From Wolfiporia cocos (Eukaryota; Basidiomycota; Agaricomycetes; Polyporales; Phaeolaceae): a stretch of DNA of 64,000 bases. The position numbers and the translations under genes are program-made. The notes beneath the pieces were generated by a model. It was not told where the DNA came from, made no database searches, and worked only from the letters and a program-made list of their open reading frames with translations. Below, one piece after another: positions 57,052-64,000 of the stretch (position 1 is its first letter; each line of letters starts with the position of its first letter). The DNA lies in the NCBI GenBank assembly GCA_029448655.1, contig JACCLO010000003.1:3720001-3784000 (forward strand), written 5' to 3'.

Positions 57052-59073
57052 ATGGCCGACCTTGACGACACTATTGGCGTTGCTCGGCTTCTGACAGTCG
57101 TACAGAAGCCCGCCTTCTGGTTGGCATTGATCCCCGCCGTTGTTATCGTGGCGCTTGTCGTGCCTTACCTCTATGATCCACTGGGACTCCGAGTATTCCC
57201 TGGGCCCATATTGGCCAAGCTGACAAGTGGCTGGATGGCATGGACCGTCAACGAGAATCGCTGGTCATTTACCGTCGAAAAGCTGCACCATAAGTATGGT
57301 ATGTGCTGTCAATATACGTCCTAAACCGCCATGTAATGCGCTATTCAGGAACATTCGTGCGCCTCTCGCCTGATCACGTATCAATCGCCCATCCCGCCGC
57401 GCTCAATGCGATCTACGGCCATTCCGCCGGAGCCACGAAGGCGCCGTTCTATGACGCCTTCTCCAACTTCAAGGCGCGGAGTATGTTCAACACGCGCTCG
57501 CGCACTGAGCATTCCCGGAAACGCCGCAATGAGTCGCATATGTTCTCTCCACAGAGCGTCCGCGCGCTCGAAGGCACGGCGCGCGTTCACCACAGCAATC
57601 TCGTGAGCCAGTGGGACAAGCTATGCTCGTATGTACCCCACGCGCAGAGTGGCGGCGCTGCGGTGGGCAACTTGGGTGCATGTGAATGGCGAGTAGATGA
57701 CGGGCGCGTCTGGTTCAACTGCATGCCCTGTAAGACGGAGGTCTCAGCCTGTCGATTGGGCATTAGCTGATTGTCGTTGCCTAGGGTTCAATTATTGGTC
57801 ATTTGACACCATAGGTATCCGCACCATATCAAATTGCTAGTGTGTGGAAATCTGATCACCTGAGATTAGGCGACCTCGCCTTTGGCGCGCCTTTTGGGAT
57901 GCTCCTTTCTGGCAGGGACACGGCACGCGTCGCGAAATCCCTCAAAGCCAGCTTAGCGGCTTTCGGAGCTTCCGCCAAAACGGGCGCGGAAGTCACGTTC
58001 GAGACTGAGGAGACACCTGTAGCACAAGTGCTGAACGAACGTGCCGAGCTGACCGCGGTCCTGGGCTGGGTTCCATCACGCTGGCACTCTCTTGTCCAGA
58101 TGTTGCCTGCTTTCCGTACGGGTAAGGAAGCTAGCTCCAAGATGGCTGGACTGGCAGTGGCTGCTGTTGCGAAGCGGATCTCTAATCCTGATGCCCGAGA
58201 GGACATGTTGAACAAACTATTGGAAAGTCGGGATGAGAACGGCGAGCCTCTGAGCGCCGATGAGCTGACCTCCGAGGCGTTTCTTTTGATCGTAGCAGGT
58301 GCTGATACCGTCGCGAAGTGAGTGCTGTTGTCTCTCTGTATAGTGATGGTGGATAACACTTTACATCAGCACATCGTGCGCCACGACGTATTATATCGCA
58401 CGAGATCCACGCATCCAGGCAAAGCTCCAGGCAGAACTCGATGAGGCACTCAATGCGATAAATTCTGACGTCGCGCCGTACGATGCGGTCAAACACCTCC
58501 CCTACCTTGATGCTGTGATCAACGAAGGACTCCGTGTTTTCTCCACGGTTGGTGCGGGGCTCCCTCGCGTTGTTCCGGAGGGGGGAATGACCGTGCTCGG
58601 CCACCACTTCAAGGAAGGCACTTGCGTCAGCGTGCCCGTTTATCCTCTGCATCATGACGAGCGTATCTGGGGAGACAACGCGGACGAGTTCTATCCCGAG
58701 CGCTGGATTGAAGCTACCGGCGAAAGGAAGAAAGCAATGTTGGATGCATTTGCGCCTTTCTCTCTTGGACCCAGGTAAGCGCTGCGCTTACTACATTCGG
58801 TCCTTACCGGTCAGGCTCACTGTGTGCGATAGAGCATGCATTGGCCGTAACCTCGCGCTGGTGCAGTTGCACGTCATCCTCGCAACGCTCTTTCATCGAT
58901 ACCACTTCGTCCCCGAGTCCGATGCGCCGGTGCGTATACACTCTCTGTGTAGTAGATCCTTCGCAGTTCTGAGAGATTACAGCTCTATGTCCAAGATAGT
59001 TTTGTCCGCAAGCCACATGACTGCATGGTGGGAGTCAAGAGAAGAAACCTTTGACAAGTTGACAAGAAAATAA
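57052..59073 (+). CDS. Cytochrome P450, CYP53 (benzoate 4-monooxygenase) type
   Basis: Exons 57052-57298, 57349-57729, 57785-57814, 57870-58317, 58370-58774 and 58833-59073 join in frame (583 aa at most). An N-terminal membrane anchor ([19 protein letters not shown]) and Pro-rich hinge come first. [38 protein letters not shown] and AFGAPFGML are CYP53-like signatures. The I-helix AGADT, ExxR as [25 protein letters not shown] and heme-binding [15 protein letters not shown] follow. CYP53 enzymes para-hydroxylate benzoate in aromatic degradation. The model is somewhat long and the last 40 residues look atypical, so a small intron near 57.63 kb and another near 58.93 kb are possible. Confidence 0.88.
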
Positions 59074-59368
59074 GTACGATCTCCAATGTTGAACATCATT
59101 TGTACTGCCATACTGACTCTCCGTTCCAAGCTTGCTACATTGTTCAGAATTTGTTGATGCCTCGCGTAATTGGTTATTCCCATCAGAAGTAGCCGTGAAC
59201 GCGTGAGCTGGTATTAGTCAGGCCGTGGTCTTTACGCTGGTGGTACGACGAGCCGGAAGAAAGAACCGAACCTGGAAACATCGTTCCATTATCCTATATC
59301 GCGTATCATGATCAGTATATTTCGTCACTTCTTGGTTGTAATAGATCTCCATTCAGCCATTACTCATA

Positions 59369-60010
59369 TTACAGTGCGTAGGAGTTGAGCTCATATAGTT
59401 GCACGAGAAGCGTTGGCGAGAGTTCATGAGGAATTTCTGCGTTCAGCGCAAGCTCCAGTTGAGCGATGCCTGTGCTGTGCCGTGACGGCAGTAAATAGGT
59501 GATTAACTTTCTCTGTGTGGATATGAGGAGTAAGAAGGGACAAGATCTTGAGTTGCTTTGATACGCTATGGCAAGGCCTGATGCACGAACCATGTGCGGG
59601 CCTGTATCATCTGCTTGCTGGAGTTTGCCGAGCGATGAGAACACCATCGAAGGGTGAATATTAAGTTCCAGTGCAGCGACATTGGAGACAATTGGGAGGT
59701 AGATTGTTCATTCTTTCTCTGCATGAAGTTCTGAGCGTGATTAGATATGAAGGCAGCACGGTGTGGGGAATGCGAATGCATTGATGTCGCGTATCGCAAA
59801 GTCCAATGAATCATACGTGACCCAGCGGGCCGCGAGAAGGCTAAATGATGTGAACCGCATGGTCAAACTCGTGAATTGTTTTGCATGTCCCGTGAGATTG
59901 AGATTGCCATTGACGGTCCCTCCAAAGTGGATATCGTTAGCAGTAACGAACAATGTGCGGTGATGACTTCCGGCTTTAGTAGATGGGGAGAATGAGTTGT
60001 TGTTGTCCAA
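59369..60010 (-). pseudogene. Fragment of an F-box/LRR-type gene
   Basis: Minus-strand pieces LTGHAKQFTSLTMRFTSFSL, DSLDFAIRDI (60010-59741) and LPIVSNVAALELNIHPS, GIAQLELALNAEIPHEL (about 59700-59369) have the leucine-repeat look of basidiomycete F-box proteins. No F-box N terminus exists: transposon element A begins at 60055, 45 bp upstream. The gene was probably truncated by that insertion or its rearrangement. Confidence 0.45.
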
Positions 60011-60054
60011 CAGCTGAATTGTTGCAATTTGGGGTCTGCAGCGTTGCCAGGACG

Positions 60055-61739
60055 AGGGACTTCAGCCAATTATCTTAATCTGCCAACTGCCCTTCGCTTA
60101 AGAAATCGCAGTTGCGAGCTAGGTTTGCACGCAGATTAATCTGCTAGCTGCGGCAGATTAATCTACTGTGACAATAAAATGGTACATCCAGGATTCGAAC
60201 CAAGGACCTTAGCACAGATGAGAATAAGAGCATCGCAGCATACATTAGCCAACTGAGCTACAGTGCAACTAGTGTCTTTGCACTTTTAAGAAATATATAG
60301 AGGATTTTGTAAACTTCATTTTCGCAGTTTAACATCTTCCATAACACAAATACAAATGAATCTGCCTCTAAAGACTAGTGTTGCCGAAGTTCAGTTCAGA
60401 ACCAAGGTTCAGAACCTGAACCACCTGAACCGAACCTAGGTTCAGGTTCAGTCCAGGTCCGGTTCAGGGTAGGACATCAAGGTTCGGTTCTTGGTTCAGG
60501 GGGGTCATGGGTACCCTTGAACCAGGTTTGAACCGGACTGAACCTTGAACCACATAGCATTAACATATTCTGTGTACCCACTGGTGGATAAGCATCAATT
60601 ACAATCATGTTCTTGCCATCTTTGCTATAGTGTTGTTGCAGTAAGTTATGGATAGCTGGCTGCACCATAGCAAGCACCAGCACTCATATACTCTAGTCTC
60701 CCAATATGGCAAGGGCTCAACCCCATGCTGGGATCACCATGCTTTCTGTGCCACTGGGCTACATTTGTTGCTGTCAGATGAAGTAAGAGATGTAGCATGT
60801 TCCACTTCATATCCATGATCCTAGGCTATATACAGTGTTGTCTAAGAATGGTTTGTTATTGAGGTTTGCCTCAGGCTAATTCACAATCATAAACTCTGAT
60901 TACTGAACTGCTCAAGATGGCTGCCTTGAGTGATTATTGTGCATCTAAAATTTATGTTTACCACTCTAATCAAGATTAAGAGCCACTTTGGAATTCGGCC
61001 CAATAGACACCAAATGGAGGCACTGCAGAACTTGAAGTGTGATTACTTTAGTGGGTTCAATAGTGCCGGGAATGAGGTAGGCAATAGAGAGCAATTGGTA
61101 TACATAGAAAGGTGCATGAAGTTGGTGTCTAAATTATTATTTTTACACTCTATAGAAGCAAGTAACTTAGTGGTTTGAACCTAGTTTGAACCATGAACCG
61201 AACCTGGTGAACCAGTTCACCAGGTTCAGTCCAGGTTCAGGTTCAGGTTCAGGCTCCCTGCAGTCGGTTCGGTTCTGGGTTCAGCCCTAGACCCCCTTGA
61301 ACCTGGACCGAACTGAACTTCGGCAACACTACTAAAGACCTGTGATTCCAGTGTATTCAACTTTCCCATTGTGAATTGTACCAGGTCAAACATGGTAAAA
61401 CAAGCTACCACTATCATTGTTTTTTTATGCTTGTTGTAGCAGTTAGTTGCCTTGATGATTTTGATTTGCGGAAATTGTGTGTAAAATTTGTATTATATAT
61501 TTCTTGATTGGTCAATGGTAACTGTTGTCACTATTGCTCAGTTGGCTAATTATGCTGCGATGCTCTTATTCTGATCCGTGCTAAGATCCTTGGTTCGAAT
61601 CCTGGATGTACCATTTTATTGTCACAGTAGATTAATCTGCCACAGCTAGCAGATTAATCTGCGTGCAAACCTAGCTCGCAACTGCAATTTCTTAAGCGAA
61701 GGGCAGTTGGCAGATTAAGATGGTTGACTGAGACTCTAC
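60055..61739. mobile_element. TIR element A, copy 3, interrupted by a hAT-type MITE
   Basis: Same family as 11123-11839 and 14793-15507. Arms with CTTAATCTGCC and tRNA-like units occur at 60191-60270 (minus) and about 61535-61602 (plus, B-box at 61592-61602). Without the nested 956-bp MITE and its duplicated 8 bp the element would be 721 bp. The ends are AGGGACTTC (60055) and GACTCTAC (61739). No target duplication is visible, so its flanks may be rearranged. Confidence 0.82.
60376..61331. mobile_element. hAT-type MITE nested in element A copy 3
   Basis: Ends TAGTGTTGCCGAAGTTCAG and its inverse (to 61331), flanked by the perfect 8-bp duplication CTAAAGAC (60368-60375 and 61332-61339). Copy 2 of element A keeps the uninterrupted CTAAAGACCTGTG. 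Both subterminal regions are packed with GGTTCAG/CTGAACC words. TAGTG ends plus an 8-bp duplication are hAT hallmarks. A central 80-aa frame shows no transposase motif. Confidence 0.9.
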
Positions 61740-62340
61740 GGATGGTGCGGCAATGGCAGACTGACGGCGCGGTGATGGGCAAGCTAGCGGGTTGCTAGGG
61801 TTGCCGGTAGTGTACTTAAGCCGGGCACGAGCAGAGTGGCTTGCCGCCAGTTTGTAACCCACCTACGTTCACTATCCTACAAAGGAGATTCGGCCCTGCA
61901 GCCACAGAATTTCCACATGAATGTGATCGGGGTACACTTGAGATTGGGCTGTTAAACGTGTATCAGATGGAGTTATTGAGAGGGAGACGATCCTACTGTT
62001 GACATTCTGTGGATCTGCTCATAGTATTTCCAAACTATACAAGTGGTCTCGAGAGATGGACTGCTTTGCAATTTCTCCAGTAGTTGCTCGATCGTGGGTG
62101 GCAACTTCACCTTAAAAAGAGTGCACATTGTAATTTGTTTAAGCATGTAGTACCCTCAACGCATTGTGATGGCCGCGGAGCACTTGTTTTATGAAGGAAT
62201 TCATTCATTGTGATCTTGTTGGCTCATACCAGCCTTTGGTCATCGAATATCGACACAAATATCCACATAAATTAACAGTTCTGAATGCAAATATGATTGT
62301 TTGTGACAATCGGTCGTCATGGACTTCCTAGTACGGCAGG
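61740..62340. other. No gene recognised
   Basis: 600 bp between element A copy 3 and repeat B. No frame or repeat was identified. Confidence 0.5.
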
Positions 62341-62770
62341 TTGCTCACCTCGGAAAAAGGCCAAATCATACTAATCATTAGCAAAACACTCTACCAAATC
62401 ATGGTCGCTTCTGATGCGTTTATCAAGATCAAGCCTATGGCGTACACCTTGAATTTGGCCAGCGAGGTGAGCTGAGGCGAGGTAGTGCATCTGAACAGAT
62501 CTATTATTCATGAGGTCGAAGACCACATGCCACCCGCTCCTTTTCCAAAGTGGAAGTCAGAAAATCGGCGCCATAGTCATAATTATCGTTAGCAAACCAC
62601 CTCTATAGTTTGGGGGTAACAGCAGACTCTGTACGCGGTGTGATCGCCGATCTAACGAAGGCTATTAGAGCTGGATAAAATACATGGCTGCTTGTTTCAT
62701 TGGCATGGTTCTCTGAAGACCTTGAACGTCCACGGAGCCGCCTGGCACTGCCCGATAGTTCGGATTGGTG
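62341..62770 (+). repeat. Dispersed repeat B, uninterrupted copy
   Basis: Related to both repeat-B pieces at the left of the window. It keeps all three empty target sites: AATCA (62364-62368) for the solo LTR, CTCTACCA (62389-62396) for element A copy 1, and GAAGA (62715-62719, TCTTC on the minus strand) for the gypsy element. Two internal segments resemble each other (CATACTAATCATTAGCAAAA near 62367 and CATAATTATCGTTAGCAAAC near 62579). Family unknown. Confidence 0.85.
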
Positions 62771-63873
62771 TGTGGTCATTAAAGAGTAAGACGACTAAGG
62801 CGCATCTTCAATATCATGACTCTAGATAAAGGTACGTAGTAACACCATGGATCGCAAGCTCCAAATGACATGCTGGGAGCCTATACAGCTGCAAGTGAGT
62901 TGGCAGTAAATCTGACTAAGTGCTTCAAAGCAACTGTCTTCTCTTTGAGGCTGCTCAATAGCCTTTGTGTACCTCACCTCTGTGATGAACGAGCATGGAT
63001 CATTGAGATCTCCAAACTGCATGTAACGGACGCTGTCACAGGCAAAAGCTTTTCCCAACAACAACGAACCCAATCCGGTCCTCCGAGTTCCAAAGCCCAG
63101 CCAGGCCCGGATCATACCCTGGAAGGATCCAGTCAAAGCTTAGATTACGACACGAGGCCTAATTCCCACATGGCCACAATGACCGCTATGTATTTCATAT
63201 CCTACTACACTTCTATGTTTCATAGTCTGGTTTAGACACCTACCCTAGTCCCACACTAGACTCCCTAGTTACCATATACAGACATTACGGTACAAACATG
63301 TATAAACAGCCTAGCAGTATAATAGCAGGCCTCGCTCAGCTGGTAACCCCAGTCTGAACTTGGTGTTCATCCACTTCACTCTTTTCAGTTCACTCTAAGG
63401 TTTTAGTGGCCTTGTCAGATGCATAGTGAATGAGAGTGTGCTGACATGAGAGAGAGAACTCACTGACACTTACCCTGTACCTCCCGAGAGCTATATAATA
63501 TACATTAAAATGCTCCAGTGCCAGTCACAAGCTTACACGTGATGTATACAATCTACTGGCAAGACAACAATGACGAGGCGTATAGTACAACTGGGCTACA
63601 ACATTACACAAGACCGGCTAGTACAAAGACATCGAGAGCAAGACCACAAGACGAGCGAAAAACGATAAAACAAATAAGTAATGAAATGACTAGATGCAAC
63701 AACAGTGACAAAGTAACACATTCCCAACCTGTCCCGTGACCAGCGACTAGCATCAGCCCAACTGGGAAGGGGCAAGCTCAGTTCAGAAGATGTCCCACGG
63801 AATGATTGAGTTCAAACCCCACACCTACCAAATTCAGTGACCGTAGATTAAATTGACTCCTAGTGGCGCTGAC
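62771..63873. other. No gene recognised
   Basis: About 1.1 kb with only unsupported frames. 63240-63480 has some LTR-like composition (CATGTATAAACAG, CTAGTTACC) but no defined ends. Confidence 0.4.
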
Positions 63874-64000
63874 TAGTGTTGTGATGGTCCGGCTATGGCT
63901 CGGTTTGGCCCGGCTTTGAGTGGCTACAGCTATCCATCAGCTTATTCCCACAGACAGGTGCCCAGCTAATGCACGGTCCGGTCCAGCGATGGTTCAGCTA
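63874..64000 (+). mobile_element. Start of a hAT-like MITE, cut by the window end
   Basis: TAGTGTTGTGATGGTCCGGC at 63874 resembles the TAGTG ends of the MITEs at 60376 and 55215. It is followed by repeated GGCTCGG/CCCGGC/GGTCCGG words like their subterminal repeats. The other end and target duplication lie outside the window. Confidence 0.5.

Overview
The window looks like a gene-poor, transposon-rich stretch of an Agaricomycete (wood-decay type basidiomycete) genome. Genes carry many short introns with GTRNGT donors and micro-exons. The recognisable families are basidiomycete ones (DUF6533 membrane proteins, CYP53 P450, F-box proteins of lineage-specific type), and the mobile elements are fungal types (chromodomain Ty3/gypsy, Tad/I-like LINE, hAT-like MITEs). 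All calls are by eye; no database search was run.

Region 1 (1-16.1 kb) is a nested transposon cluster. A complete, nearly pristine 10,003-bp Ty3/gypsy element lies on the minus strand at 52-10054. It has 700-bp LTRs with a single difference, a perfect 5-bp target duplication, a polypurine tract, an 11-nt self-priming-type primer site, and three open frames: an extra 307-aa ORF, Gag, and a Pol that ends in a chromodomain followed by a full dUTPase. It sits in an older dispersed repeat that was also hit by a solo LTR (10527-11088) and by a 717-bp inverted-repeat element carrying tRNA-like Pol III promoters (11123-11839). An uninterrupted copy of that repeat near 62.36-62.76 kb preserves all three empty target sites. 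A decayed DUF6533 membrane-protein gene, a second copy of the tRNA-like element and another solo LTR follow.

Region 2 (16.1-31.9 kb) is mostly transposon debris: fragments of hypothetical or transposon-derived genes, a 98-bp-arm foldback, and a Tad/I-like LINE (zinc-knuckle ORF1, endonuclease-RT-RNase H ORF2). The LINE is broken by nonsense transitions and frameshifts. It is split by a 3,663-bp insertion flanked by a 9-bp direct repeat, which carries an AT-rich MITE, an intact F-box gene and a truncated second copy of that gene's 5' part.

Region 3 (31.9-41.4 kb) is the housekeeping island: NBP35 (cytosolic Fe-S assembly scaffold), an Slt2-type MAP kinase, a makorin-like RING/CCCH E3 ligase, and the SAGA subunit Hfi1/Ada1 divergent from makorin.

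Region 4 (41.4-59.1 kb) is accessory metabolism. It holds a tandem duplication of a two-gene module (Gfo/Idh/MocA dihydrodiol/xylose dehydrogenase-like enzyme plus DUF6533 membrane protein), an F-box/LRR gene, a MITE, and a CYP53 benzoate-4-hydroxylase-type P450.

Region 5 (59.1-64 kb) is repetitive again. It has an F-box remnant, a third tRNA-like element with a hAT-type MITE nested in it (perfect 8-bp target duplication), the empty-site repeat, and the start of another hAT-type MITE cut by the window end.
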